Below are positions 47,046 to 56,914 of a DNA stretch of 64,000 nt, in pieces (within the stretch, counting starts at the first letter, position 1; each line of letters begins with the position of its first letter). Made by a program: the position numbers and the translations under genes. Below the pieces are notes generated by a model. It saw only the letters and a program-made list of their open reading frames with translations, was not told where the DNA came from and searched no databases. This stretch comes from Pseudohongiella sp. O18 (lineage in GTDB: Bacteria; Pseudomonadota; Gammaproteobacteria; Pseudomonadales; Pseudohongiellaceae). Location: assembly GCF_021729085.1 (NCBI RefSeq), contig NZ_JAJSAR010000001.1, positions 744,001 through 808,000 of the forward strand, read 5' to 3'.

Positions 47046-47699
47046 ATGACTCTGAAACCGTATCAAATGCGTTTTCTGGAGTACGCGATAGAACATAACA
47101 TCCTGAAGTTCGGAGAGTTCACGCTAAAGTCCGAGCGAGTGAGCCCTTACTTTTTTAACGCTGGTCTGTTTAATACCGGTGAGGCACTGGCTTTTATAGG
47201 AAGCTGCTACGCAAGCATGCTGGCCAGCTGTGGCCTTGATTATGATCTGTTGTTTGGGCCGGCCTACAAGGGCATTCCACTGGTGTCAGTGTCTGCAGCG
47301 GCCCTGGCATCCGAGCACGGCATCAACAAGCCCTACAGCTTTAACCGCAAAGAGGCGAAAGCTCACGGTGAAGGCGGCAACATCGTTGGATCACCGCTGC
47401 AGGGCAGGGTGATGATTGTTGACGACGTGATTACCGCAGGGACGGCGATTCGCGAAGTCATGAGCATGATCAAACAGGCAGATGCCAAACCGGCCGGCAT
47501 TCTGGTTGCCCTCGACAGGCAGGAGCGCGGCCAGGGCGAACTGTCCGCCATTCAGGAAATCGAGAAGGAATATCATGTGCCGGTGCTGAGCCTGATCAAC
47601 CTGAACCAGATCATGGATTTTCTACTTTATCAGGACGACGAGGAACTCAAGGCCTTTTTGCCGGCGATTCGCAATTATCGCCAGCGCTACGGTGTGTAA
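47046..47699 (+). CDS. pyrE: Orotate phosphoribosyltransferase
   Basis: The enzyme makes orotidine monophosphate from orotate and PRPP in pyrimidine synthesis. [42 protein letters not shown] aligns from this start with E. coli PyrE; an alternative ATG at 47019 overlaps the rph stop (ATGA) and would add nine residues. The PRPP site is [18 protein letters not shown] lies about eight bases before 47046. 217 residues. Confidence 0.95.
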   Translation: MTLKPYQMRFLEYAIEHNILKFGEFTLKSERVSPYFFNAGLFNTGEALAFIGSCYASMLASCGLDYDLLFGPAYKGIPLVSVSAAALASEHGINKPYSFNRKEAKAHGEGGNIVGSPLQGRVMIVDDVITAGTAIREVMSMIKQADAKPAGILVALDRQERGQGELSAIQEIEKEYHVPVLSLINLNQIMDFLLYQDDEELKAFLPAIRNYRQRYGV

Positions 47700-47719
47700 C
47701 GCTGGCGCGGGCGGGTATT

Positions 47720-48387
47720 CTAGAAGTTGTATGGGCTGGGATTGGCAGTGGCCTCACTAAACGGCTGCAGCAGGTTCTGTTGCAGGTAGTGCCACTGCTC
47801 ATCCCAGTGTTCAGTCGGCTTGCGGCTGAATTCGCTGCGGACAAACTGGACCAGGCGGCCTTCAGCGGCGGACAATAGCAGGTTCGCCAGAACCGCAGGT
47901 GAGACTGGTGGTTTGAGATTCTCGCGAATCTGCGCTTCCCGCAGTACCTGCTTGAGTTGTGCTTCCAGCCGGTCAAACAACTGGCTGATGCGTGCTCGGA
48001 GCCGGTCTGTTTCTCCAGTCAGTGCGTCGCCGACCAGCAGCCGGGTCATCCCCGGATTCTTTTCCGCAAACGTCACCAGCAGAGTCAGAATCTTCTCGCA
48101 GCGCTCGGCGGTAGTCAGTTCGTCCTGCAGGATGCGGCTGATGCGGGTGAACAGCGTATCTTCAATAAACTTGATAAGCCCCTCAAACATGCGCGCCTTG
48201 CTGGGAAAGTGCCGGTAAAGCGCGGCCTCGGAAACGCCCACCTCTCTCGCCAGTGCCGCTGTGGTAATGCGGGCGCCAGGGCCCGATTCCAGCATTTGCG
48301 CCAGAGACTGCAGAATCTGTTCCTTGCGGGATGTTTTTTTGGCAGCTCTGGAGCTGGCGTCTCTGGTCTGCGCAGCGGGTGTATTCA

Positions 48388-48388
<1 letters not shown>
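47720..48388 (-). CDS. slmA: Nucleoid occlusion factor SlmA (TetR family)
   Basis: SlmA binds specific chromosomal sites and blocks FtsZ ring assembly over the nucleoid. The 222-residue protein has a short basic leader, then the TetR helix-turn-helix [14 protein letters not shown]...[32 protein letters not shown] and the SlmA-type core ([29 protein letters not shown]). Its ATG shares one base with the argB stop (TGATG), so the two are translated together. It is convergent with pyrE. Confidence 0.93.
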
Positions 48389-49317
<929 letters not shown>

Positions 49318-49368
49318 TCAATTCGTTGGATTACAAGAGTTTGGCAGTATATAACGACTTACTGCGTT

Positions 49369-50868
49369 TTAAAAATCAGGCTGTCTGCCAGTGTTGGTCA
49401 GAAGCGGGAAGTCCAGGATGGGATCAACTCGCTGCAGCAGGGCCCGGAATTCGCCCTGAATGCGCTGCATGACATCTTCTGTCTCAGCCTCAAAGCGCAG
49501 CAGCAGGGCGGGCGTGGTGTTGGACGCGCGAACCAGACCCCAGCCCCGATCAAAGTCAGCCCGAATTCCATCAAGCCGGTTTACAAGCGCTCCCGGAAAA
49601 TCCGCCAGCTGTTCAAGACGGGCCATCAGTTCAAATTTGTGAGACTCATCGACCTCAATTCTGATTTCTGGTGTCACCAGGCTGGTCGGCAGCGACTGCA
49701 ACAGGGCGTCAGAGGAAGCAGTACCCGCGGCGAGGATTTCCATAAATCTTGCTGCGGTGTAGAGACCATCGTCGTATCCAAACCATCGGTCCTTTATGAA
49801 CACGTGAGCCGAAAACTCGCCGCCCACAACTGCGCCGGTCTCCTGCATCCTGTGTTTCATGAAAGAGTGGCCGCTGCGGCTCATTACCGGTTCTCCACCG
49901 CAGCGCTGAATGCGATTGATCAGCAGGCTGCTGCATTTTACATCAAACACCACGCTGGGCTTGTGGTCTTCGGCGGCCGAGCAATAGCCGGGCACAATAT
50001 GATCGACCAGTAACATCAGCAGGCGATCTGTGTCCATCACCCGGCCCTGATCAGTAACCAGGACCACCCGGTCACCATCGCCGTCCAGAGCAACCCCCAG
50101 ATCTGCTGAGTGAGTCTTCACTTGCGCCACCAGGTCTTTCAGATTGCTGTTGATGGTTGGGTCCGGGTGGTGGTTTGGGAAGGTGCCATCCAGCTGGCAG
50201 TACAGCTCGATAACCTCACAGCCAATGGCTCGATAAAGCGAGGGGGCGATCAGGCCCGGTACAGCATTTCCACAATCAACAACCACACGCAGGGGGCGCT
50301 TGAGCCTGATGTCCTGACAAATACGATCGATATACGCTGGCATGATGTCCAGCACGCGCCGGGACCCTCGCTGTAGATTGGACCCACGCACCTTGTCGGG
50401 TCGTCTGGCGAGAAAGTTGGCCTGCTCGCGAATGCCCTGGATCTCCTCCTGGTTCAGACAGCTGCGATCGCGCACGATCTTGATGCCGTTATAGTCCGCC
50501 GGATTGTGGCTGGCAGTCAGCATCACGCCGGAATGGCAATCGGTGGTGTGGGTCGCGAAATAAAGCAGTGGCGTGGGTATGGTGCCAAGATCAATAATGT
50601 GGCACCCGCTGTCGAGGATGCCCTCGCTGAGGGCTGCGGACAGGCTGGGGCTGGACAGGCGGCCGTCGGCGCCAAACAGGATTTCGTTGTGGCCATTGCT
50701 TTGCGCCAGATAACCAATGGCCTGACCAATGACACGAATATTGTCTTCTGTCAGGTCACGGCCAACGATGCCGCGAATATCGTAAGCCCGAAACATTCTG
50801 GCGGGCAATTCGCAGCTGGCGGCCTGCTGTGCCATGTCAGACACGCGTGCCTGTTTTTGCGTTGGCAT
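49369..50868 (-). CDS. algC: Phosphomannomutase/phosphoglucomutase AlgC
   Basis: This enzyme interconverts the 1- and 6-phosphates of mannose and glucose and supplies LPS and exopolysaccharide precursors. The start at 50868 is supported by AAGGAG eight bases upstream; it lies inside the end of coaBC (32-base overlap). The phospho-serine is S120 in LTASHNPADYNG, the Mg site is DGDGDR, and the sugar loop GGEFSAH and the C-terminal phosphate loop RASNTTP are present. 499 residues. It lies in the usual coaBC-(dut)-algC-argB order, but dut is absent here. Confidence 0.94.
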   Translation of the reverse strand: MPTQKQARVSDMAQQAASCELPARMFRAYDIRGIVGRDLTEDNIRVIGQAIGYLAQSNGHNEILFGADGRLSSPSLSAALSEGILDSGCHIIDLGTIPTPLLYFATHTTDCHSGVMLTASHNPADYNGIKIVRDRSCLNQEEIQGIREQANFLARRPDKVRGSNLQRGSRRVLDIMPAYIDRICQDIRLKRPLRVVVDCGNAVPGLIAPSLYRAIGCEVIELYCQLDGTFPNHHPDPTINSNLKDLVAQVKTHSADLGVALDGDGDRVVLVTDQGRVMDTDRLLMLLVDHIVPGYCSAAEDHKPSVVFDVKCSSLLINRIQRCGGEPVMSRSGHSFMKHRMQETGAVVGGEFSAHVFIKDRWFGYDDGLYTAARFMEILAAGTASSDALLQSLPTSLVTPEIRIEVDESHKFELMARLEQLADFPGALVNRLDGIRADFDRGWGLVRASNTTPALLLRFEAETEDVMQRIQGEFRALLQRVDPILDFPLLTNTGRQPDF

Positions 50869-52075
50869 TCAGCCGCTCCTTGATCAGCGCAAGCATGTGT
50901 CTGGCTATCAGATGCTTGTTGCCCGGCCCCAACGATTGTTGCTCCGTACCATCAGCTGAGGGCCAGAGGGCTGTTGCGGCAATTGAGTCGCTATTGAATG
51001 TTGCGGTGGCGTCATTGGCAAACAGCAGGTCCAGCTTCTTGCGTTTCAGTTTGTCTTCCCCGTGCTCGAGCAGCTGCTGTGTTTCGGCGGCAAATCCCAC
51101 CATAAACGGGCGTGTCTCAAGCGCGGCAATGGTGCTGATGATGTCCGGATTGCGGACCAGTTCCAGCTGCAGCGTATCTGCGTTCTTTTTGATTTTATGC
51201 GGTTGCTGTTCGGCAACGCGGTAATCAGCGACAGCCGCTACACCAATAAACACATCAGTTTCAGGCGCCGCTGCCAGTGACGCATCCAGCATCTGCTGGG
51301 CGCTGACAACATTGACGAGCTGTGCACGCTCAGGCGGTGCCAGGGTCACCGGTCCACTGATCAGTGTGACGCGGGCACCCAGCTGAATTGCCTCGGTGGC
51401 CAGGGCATAGGCCATTTTCCCGGAGCTGTGATTGCTGATGAACCTGACAGGGTCGATGGCTTCACGCGTTGGACCTGCGGTGATGGTCAGATGCAGACCA
51501 CTGAGTATGCCTGTGTCGAACAGTCCCGCGCAGGCTGTCGCCAGGTCGATTGGTTCCAGCATCCTGCCAGGGCCAATATCGCCACAGGCCTGAGATCCGG
51601 CGGCAGGCCCGAATACCATATATCCACGTTGTGTCAGCGTGGCCAGGTTGTCCTGAGTGGCCTGATTAAGCCACATGCCCTGGTTCATGGCGGGTGCGAC
51701 AGCAATCGGCGCCTTGCTCGCCAGTAGCAGCGTGGTGAGCAGGTCGTCAGCGTGTCCGCGTGTGGCTCGTGCCAGGAAATCAGCGCTGGCCGGTGCGACC
51801 AGTATCAGATCCGGCCAGCGTGCCAGTTCGATATGGCCCATGCCAGCCTCGGCGTCGGCATCCAGCAGATCCAGGTGGACACGGTGGCCAGAAAGGGCCT
51901 GCATGGTCAGCGGCGTGATGAACTCGGTGGCAGCCCTTGTCATGACGACGCGCACTTCGGCGCCGGCCTTGGTGAACAATCGTGTCAGTTCCGCGCATTT
52001 ATAGGCAGCTATTCCGCCCGTCAGTCCAAGCAGGATGCGCTTGTTGGCCAGCGTTGCCAGCGGGTTTTTCAGCAT
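50837..52075 (-). CDS. coaBC: Bifunctional phosphopantothenoylcysteine decarboxylase/synthetase
   Basis: This enzyme carries out two steps of coenzyme A synthesis: joining cysteine to phosphopantothenate and decarboxylating the product. The FMN-binding CoaC half has [34 protein letters not shown] and the catalytic-cysteine segment [13 protein letters not shown]. The CoaB half begins at [29 protein letters not shown]-like sequence (SGKMAYALA). 412 residues, the normal length. The gene is divergent from radC. Confidence 0.96.
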   Translation of the reverse strand: [412 protein letters not shown]

Positions 52076-52222
52076 ATCCGATTTCCATTCGCGGAGGGTA
52101 TGAGGTGCATTCTATGCAAGCGGGCACCCCAGCGGCAAGGCGAGCGCGAAACCAGGGTGCTATAACCACTAGGGCGGTGACATCGCAACGCACATTTTCC
52201 AGGGACAGGAGAAATCGACAAG

Positions 52223-52897
52223 GTGGCAATCAAGGACTGGCCTGCTGGCGAGCGGCCACGGGAAAAACTATTGGCGGATGGCCCCTCCGGTCTGTCAGAT
52301 GCGGAGCTGTTGGCCGTGCTGCTGCGAACCGGTACACGGGGGCAAACAGCGCTCGATGTAGCCAGGCGACTGCTGGTTGAGTTTGGCAGTCTGTCGGCAA
52401 TCCTGACGGCCACGCTGGATGAGTTTTGCAGCAGTGATGGCCTGGGTCCAGGCAAATACGTGCAGTTTCAGGCTGTTCTGGAGCTGGCGCGACGCTATAT
52501 GGCAGAACGGCTGATGGAAGCCGACGCCCTGACCAATTCAGAATTGACGCGCGATTATCTTCGGGCCAGGATGCGTGACTACCCGCATGAGGTTTTTGCA
52601 TGTCTTTATCTGGATAATCAGCATCGCGTGACGGCAATGGAAGAGCTGTTTAAAGGCACCATCGATGGGGCTGCAGTCTATCCGCGTGAGGTGGTCAAAC
52701 GCTGTCTGCACAACAACGCCGCAGCGGTCATATTTGCTCACAACCACCCCTCTGGCCTGGCGGAGCCCAGTCAGGCGGACATTGCTATCACCAATCGCCT
52801 GAAGCTGGCGCTCAACACCATTGATGTCCGGGTGCTCGATCATGTTGTGGTAGGTCGCGGGGAGGTTGTCTCATTTGCAGAGAGAGGGCTGCTGTGA
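52223..52897 (+). CDS. radC: RadC family JAB/MPN-domain protein
   Basis: This 224-residue protein has the N-terminal helix-hairpin-helix-like UPF0758 segment ([38 protein letters not shown]) and the C-terminal JAMM metalloprotease-like fold. The metal motif is HNHPSG followed by seven residues and Asp (AEPSQAD). The name comes from an old DNA-repair assignment that is not supported; the real activity is unknown. The start is GTG at 52223 with AGGAGA upstream. It is in its usual place between coaBC and rpmBG. Confidence 0.93.
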   Translation: MAIKDWPAGERPREKLLADGPSGLSDAELLAVLLRTGTRGQTALDVARRLLVEFGSLSAILTATLDEFCSSDGLGPGKYVQFQAVLELARRYMAERLMEADALTNSELTRDYLRARMRDYPHEVFACLYLDNQHRVTAMEELFKGTIDGAAVYPREVVKRCLHNNAAAVIFAHNHPSGLAEPSQADIAITNRLKLALNTIDVRVLDHVVVGRGEVVSFAERGLL

Positions 52898-52931
52898 CGA
52901 TGCTGCTGTCGCTGGAAATAGCCGAAATAAG

Positions 52932-52960
52932 TTGCCTTTGGGTAGCCGTTTTGGTATAAA
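52932..52960 (+). promoter_or_regulatory. Promoter of rpmB-rpmG
   Basis: TTGCCT (52932-52937) and TATAAA (52955-52960) are exactly 17 bases apart. The G/C-rich stretch directly after the -10 (CGCGGC) is a discriminator typical of growth-rate-controlled ribosomal promoters. Confidence 0.8.
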
Positions 52961-53005
52961 TCGCGGCTCAAATTTTTCTGCACGGGTTTGTAACGAGGCA
53001 AGATC

Positions 53006-53242
53006 ATGTCCAACGTATGTATGGTAACCGGCAAAAAGCCGATTACAGGCAACAATGTTTCTCACGCGCACAACAAGACACGTCGTCGTTTTGTGCCAAA
53101 TATCCAGACTCACCGTTTCTGGGTTGAGTCCGAGAAGCGTTTTGTGAAACTGAAAGTATCAACCAAAGGTATGCGTACTATCGACAAGAAGGGCATCGAT
53201 GCCGTTCTGACCGATATCCGTGCCAATGGCGTTAAAATTTAA
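53006..53242 (+). CDS. rpmB: 50S ribosomal protein L28
   Basis: The 78-residue protein begins [32 protein letters not shown] and continues with [20 protein letters not shown], a standard L28 of full length. GAGG lies about seven bases before the ATG. It is co-transcribed with rpmG 29 bases downstream. Confidence 0.98.
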   Translation: MSNVCMVTGKKPITGNNVSHAHNKTRRRFVPNIQTHRFWVESEKRFVKLKVSTKGMRTIDKKGIDAVLTDIRANGVKI

Positions 53243-53271
53243 ACATTTCCGGATTCAGGTGGTAATCAGCC

Positions 53272-53427
53272 ATGCGCGATAAAATCAAACTGGTTTCTTC
53301 TGCAGGTACCGGTCACTTCTACACGACTGACAAGAACAAGCGTACTACGCCAGACAAGATCGAAATCAAAAAATTCGATCCAGTAGTTCGCAAGCACGTC
53401 ATGTACAAAGAAGCCAAGATCAAGTAA
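53272..53427 (+). CDS. rpmG: 50S ribosomal protein L33
   Basis: The 51-residue protein begins [19 protein letters not shown] and ends VMYKEAKIK. It is the cysteine-free (zinc-independent) form of L33. It is too short for the usual 60-residue ORF cut-off, but position after rpmB and sequence leave no doubt. Confidence 0.98.
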   Translation: MRDKIKLVSSAGTGHFYTTDKNKRTTPDKIEIKKFDPVVRKHVMYKEAKIK

Positions 53428-53487
53428 TACCTTTGCCGTCGCGCCCTGCGACGGGCAGCAATCAAACGCTGCGAAGGCCTCCGTTAC

Positions 53488-53522
53488 AAAAACACCCGGT
53501 CGACGTCATGTCTACCGGGTGT
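53488..53522. terminator. Terminator between rpmG and the RAYT gene
   Basis: ACACCCGGT (53492-53500) and ACCGGGTGT (53514-53522) form a perfect 9-base stem. On the minus strand the stem is followed by TTTTTG, which suits the leftward RAYT gene; on the plus strand only CCCGTTT follows. A second small hairpin, CCGTCGC/GCGACGG (53436-53442 and 53448-53454), lies right after rpmG without a T-run. Confidence 0.75.
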
Positions 53523-53579
53523 TCCCGTTTCTGGACCACAAGAGGTCAATCGCCGCCATTTACGCGACGATAAATCTGC

Positions 53580-54548
53580 TTACTTCTGTTTGCTGAGTGA
53601 TTTGGCCAGCTTCTGCGTTGCTGCGGCCAGCTTCGGATCGCTGACAAATTCCTTTTTCAGCTTGCCAACGGTTGTTGACACTGTGCCGTAGCGCTTCAGC
53701 TTGAACAACTTCGCGATTGCCTGCAGAGTTGAGGCTGACAATTCCTGGCACAGATACATCGCTACCCAGCGCGGAACGTTTTTGGATCCTGGGCCTCTGG
53801 CTGCCTGATAGATACTGTCTTCGGTCACTTTGAAGTGCTTGGCAACCGCCGTCACGATCTGCTTGCAGCTCGGCCGCCACTTGGCATTCACGCCTCTGGA
53901 AACCCCGCGTGCTTTGGTGGCGCTGCGCTTGCTGGCGGCAAATTTGCGGAATTTCTCATCGCCCATCACGGACGACAGATTCTTCTTGCCGTAGAAGTGA
54001 GCCATTTCCTCGTCGACACCTTCGTCGACGTAGGCCGCATAGCGCTGAAAGCGGCGATTAGCCGGACCATCCAGTTGCCCCAGCGCGTCATCGCGCACCA
54101 GCCAGACAGGCGGTTTTACTTTATTGGTATACGCCGGGTAGCTGGTCCAGTCGTTCTTCTCCAGGTCCTGTTTGCGCACACCCAGGTGAATGTAGCGTGT
54201 CAGTGGCAGCAGGTACTTGTCGGCCTGCACCAGGACAGCTTTGTAGCGACCTTTGAACAGCGAGCCGTCCGAACGCTTCATGCGCTGGTAGCTTTGTGTA
54301 TAAAGGCCGTCGATCTGCCGCATAAAGCGGCTGAGGTTGCCCTCGGGAGTTTTTATCAGAAGATGGTACTGATCCTTCAGCAGTGCGTAGGCGTGAACCT
54401 GCACGTTCAAGCGCTGGCAGGTTTCCTCCAGTGCTTGCAGAAACGCCTCATAGTAGCGAGCTGACGGGAAGACACGCTGGCCTTCCAGCGCTACATTAGA
54501 GACGTGATAAACTGCATCCGGATACTCGATTCGAAGTGGTCGTGCCAT
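53580..54548 (-). CDS. RAYT-type (REP-associated Y1) transposase with altered HUH motif
   Basis: This 322-residue protein belongs to the IS200-like Y1/REP-associated tyrosine transposase family (MARPLRIEYPDAVYHV, NLSRFMRQIDGLYTQSYQRM, LFKGRYKAVLVQADKYL). The candidate catalytic tyrosine is Y119 in LTRYIHL. The metal-binding His-x-His, normally in an N-H-Y-H context, reads D-Q-Y-H (59-62), so the first histidine is lost. The usual LNPVRA after the tyrosine is LGVRKQ, and the N-terminal RGN motif is also changed. The C-terminal third (about 228-300) has a DnaA-domain-IV-like helix-turn-helix (CKQIVTAVAKHFKVTEDSIYQAARGPGS). It is probably not an active transposase. Confidence 0.82.
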   Translation of the reverse strand: MARPLRIEYPDAVYHVSNVALEGQRVFPSARYYEAFLQALEETCQRLNVQVHAYALLKDQYHLLIKTPEGNLSRFMRQIDGLYTQSYQRMKRSDGSLFKGRYKAVLVQADKYLLPLTRYIHLGVRKQDLEKNDWTSYPAYTNKVKPPVWLVRDDALGQLDGPANRRFQRYAAYVDEGVDEEMAHFYGKKNLSSVMGDEKFRKFAASKRSATKARGVSRGVNAKWRPSCKQIVTAVAKHFKVTEDSIYQAARGPGSKNVPRWVAMYLCQELSASTLQAIAKLFKLKRYGTVSTTVGKLKKEFVSDPKLAAATQKLAKSLSKQK

Positions 54549-54606
54549 GGCCTGAGTTCCTTTTTTGCTTACGTTCTGTAGTTTTATTCTTCTTTATTAA
54601 ATACAG

Positions 54607-54657
54607 TTGACCCCACTAACAGGTCAAATAGTGAACCACATTGACGCGTCAGGTCAA
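54607..54657. repeat. Cluster of TTGACC/GGTCAA units and a 10-base palindrome upstream of the RAYT gene
   Basis: TTGACC (54607-54612) faces GGTCAA (54622-54627). The perfect palindrome TGACGCGTCA (54642-54651) is followed at once by another GGTCAA (54652-54657). The block lies 59-109 bases upstream of the RAYT start. It could hold two overlapping leftward promoters (each GGTCAA reads TTGACC, a -35, on the minus strand) with an operator. Confidence 0.4.
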
Positions 54658-54719
54658 CAGCAATTCCCGGGTTTGCCTCGCAGCTAAAGCTCCACTCGGC
54701 GCACGGACAGGCAACGAGA

Positions 54720-55697
54720 CTATTTGTGTGGCACCTCAGCCAGCGTGATTGCACGCTTGGGGCCAGGTAATCCCTCAATGCTGAGGCTGTGATCCTCAGG
54801 GTCCAGTCCATCAATCAGCGACTGGAATGGCATCCAGTCGGTGGTGCGCTGCTCCTGTGCGGAGGTCACATTGACATCTACAGTTCGAACGTTGACGAAG
54901 CCACAGCGCCTTAGCCAGCTCTCCGTAGTGGCTACAGAAGGCAGAAACCACACATTATTCATACGACAGTAGCGATCGGGGGGGGTTAAGGCATAGCCTT
55001 CGGGGCCATCTGCTATCAGGGTTTCAAGCACAAGCTCTCCGCCTGGGCGCAGGCTGTCGAACAATTGAAACAAATGGTCCAGAGGTGAGCGGCGGTGGTA
55101 TAACACGCCCATGGAGAAAACAGTGTCGAAGGCAGCACTCTTGTCGGGGAACTGATCAAGCGTGACAGGTACCACAAAGACCGGCAGATCACGCAGGAAG
55201 TGCTGGATCAAACGGTACTGAAAAAAGTAGGCAGGATGCGGGTCAACACCCAGCACCATCCTGGCGCCTTCGCCCAGAGCGCGATAACAGTGATAGGCGT
55301 TGCCACAGCCAACATCCATCACGCGACGACCCGCAAGGGGCGCTATATGGGGCAGCAAGCGGTCCCACTTCATGTCGGAGCGCCATTCACTGTCTATTTC
55401 AACGCCAAACAGAGACCAGGGGCCTTTGCGCCATGGTATCTGCGTCCTGGCGGCTTCCAGAATCGTCTGATACTGCGAGTCGCTGCAGTCGGAGCGGTCG
55501 CCAATGCGCACTCCGTGTTTCAGATCCAGCACAGAGCGCTGGACATCAGGCAACGCATCGTACATCGCCAGCCATTTATCGGTCAGGCCATGCCCCCGGG
55601 AATACAGGTATTCTTCGCTGGCATAATTGGAAATATCCTCCAGCGGTGTGCCCTTCAGCAGTTGCCGCAGTCGTTGATCAGCTGTGGTATCGCGCAT
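54720..55697 (-). CDS. cmoB: tRNA U34 carboxymethyltransferase CmoB
   Basis: This enzyme transfers the carboxymethyl group of carboxy-SAM to 5-hydroxyuridine at wobble position 34, giving cmo5U. The 325-residue protein has the CmoB hallmarks KGPWSLFGVEIDSEWRSDMKWDRLLPH, the cofactor motif VMDVGCGNAYHCYRAL and FSMGVLYHRRSPLDHL. Its ATG shares one base with the cmoA stop, so the two enzymes are made together. Confidence 0.96.
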   Translation of the reverse strand: MRDTTADQRLRQLLKGTPLEDISNYASEEYLYSRGHGLTDKWLAMYDALPDVQRSVLDLKHGVRIGDRSDCSDSQYQTILEAARTQIPWRKGPWSLFGVEIDSEWRSDMKWDRLLPHIAPLAGRRVMDVGCGNAYHCYRALGEGARMVLGVDPHPAYFFQYRLIQHFLRDLPVFVVPVTLDQFPDKSAAFDTVFSMGVLYHRRSPLDHLFQLFDSLRPGGELVLETLIADGPEGYALTPPDRYCRMNNVWFLPSVATTESWLRRCGFVNVRTVDVNVTSAQEQRTTDWMPFQSLIDGLDPEDHSLSIEGLPGPKRAITLAEVPHK

Positions 55698-56446
55698 CAG
55701 CGTACAGCCACCATGGAACAGAAGTTAAAGCATTGAAACCAGACATCGCAGGACTGAAAGCCGGCTGACTGAAGGCGGGTTTTATGGGCGTCGATGGTCT
55801 CGGGGATCAGCACATTCTCCAGTGCTGCGCGTTTTTGTGCGACCTCCATTTCAGAATAGCCCTGCGCCTGTTTGAACTGATGGTACAGATCAACAAAAAG
55901 CTCATTCATGTCATCATCGGCGAAACGAATCTTCTCAGAGAGAATGAGTATGCCGCCAGGAGACATTCCGTCAGCGATCTTCTGTATCAGCGCCTGACGC
56001 TTTTGGGGAGCAATAAACTGAAGTGTAAAGTTCAGTACGACGACCGATGCATTGTTGATCTGCGTCTCGCACACATCTTCGCACAGCACACGGATGGGCA
56101 GGCCCTCATGCTCGTCTGTCTGCACCATGGCATTGAGCCGAGTGACCATGGCCTCGGAGTTATCAATGGCGAGCAGCTCGTAGTCTTGATGTTCAATCTG
56201 ATGTGCCATCGCCAGACTGGCGCCGCCCAGTGAGCAGCCCAGATCATAGATCCGGGTGCCAGGTCTGCAATATCGAGCCGCCAGTACGCCGATCATCGAC
56301 AGAATGGTCGCATAACCTGGCACCGAGCGATTGATCATGTCGGTAAACACCGACGCGACTTTTGCGTCGAAAACAAAATCGCTGCGCTGTTGTGGGCTGG
56401 CAAATATGTTATCGCGCAGCGGCGGCGTGTGCGTCGACTTGCTCAT
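55697..56446 (-). CDS. cmoA: Carboxy-S-adenosylmethionine synthase CmoA
   Basis: This enzyme converts S-adenosylmethionine and prephenate to carboxy-SAM for CmoB. The 249-residue protein has FVFDAKVASVFTDMINRSVPGYATILSMIG, the cofactor loop IYDLGCSLGGASLAM and NFTLQFI, all typical of CmoA. It is the first gene of the cmoA-cmoB pair, 17 bases after the HIT-family gene on the opposite side of its start. Confidence 0.96.
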   Translation of the reverse strand: MSKSTHTPPLRDNIFASPQQRSDFVFDAKVASVFTDMINRSVPGYATILSMIGVLAARYCRPGTRIYDLGCSLGGASLAMAHQIEHQDYELLAIDNSEAMVTRLNAMVQTDEHEGLPIRVLCEDVCETQINNASVVVLNFTLQFIAPQKRQALIQKIADGMSPGGILILSEKIRFADDDMNELFVDLYHQFKQAQGYSEMEVAQKRAALENVLIPETIDAHKTRLQSAGFQSCDVWFQCFNFCSMVAVR

Positions 56447-56463
56447 GCGGCTCTTCCGTAAAA

Positions 56464-56886
56464 CTAGTCAGCAGGGACGTGTTGATGCCCGGCGTCGCGC
56501 AGGGACTGGCGAATACGAGCGGCAGTCAGGCGCTGGGCCTCTTCGTCACGCTCTTCTGCCAGCGAGAAATTCAGGTCACTGATGGCCTTAATGGGGACCA
56601 GGTGAATATGCGCATGTCGCACTTCCAGTCCGGCAATCATCATGCCCACTTTCTCGCAGGAGAACAGTGAACGCATGGTGCGAGATAACAGGCGGCTGAC
56701 CGTGAAAACATGCTGCGTCAATGCCTCGTCCATATCATCCCAATGGTCAACTTCCTGGTGTGGAATCACCAGCAGGTGGCCTTCGCGAATGGGTTTGATT
56801 GTCAGGATGGCAAAGCACGTGCCATCGTTCCACAAAAGGTGTCCGGGTAACTCACCCTGACGGATGCGGGTAAACAGGCTGCTCAT
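56464..56886 (-). CDS. HIT-family nucleotide hydrolase
   Basis: This is a histidine-triad protein of 140 residues with the active-site motif H91-A-H93-I-H95 (EVRHAHIHLVPI) and the N-terminal SLFTRIRQGELPGHLLW segment of the Fhit/HinT superfamily. It would hydrolyse dinucleoside polyphosphates or nucleoside phosphoramidates; the exact substrate is not told by sequence. It is upstream of cmoA on the same strand, 17 bases away. Confidence 0.92.
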   Translation of the reverse strand: MSSLFTRIRQGELPGHLLWNDGTCFAILTIKPIREGHLLVIPHQEVDHWDDMDEALTQHVFTVSRLLSRTMRSLFSCEKVGMMIAGLEVRHAHIHLVPIKAISDLNFSLAEERDEEAQRLTAARIRQSLRDAGHQHVPAD

Positions 56887-56914
56887 GGTGTAGGGCTCCT
56901 TTCAGGGCGCTATT

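Noticed and set aside
53580-54548. RAYT gene as a complete IS200/IS605 insertion sequence
   Set aside because: No terminal hairpins, no duplicated flank and no tnpB were found; the protein also lacks one HUH histidine.
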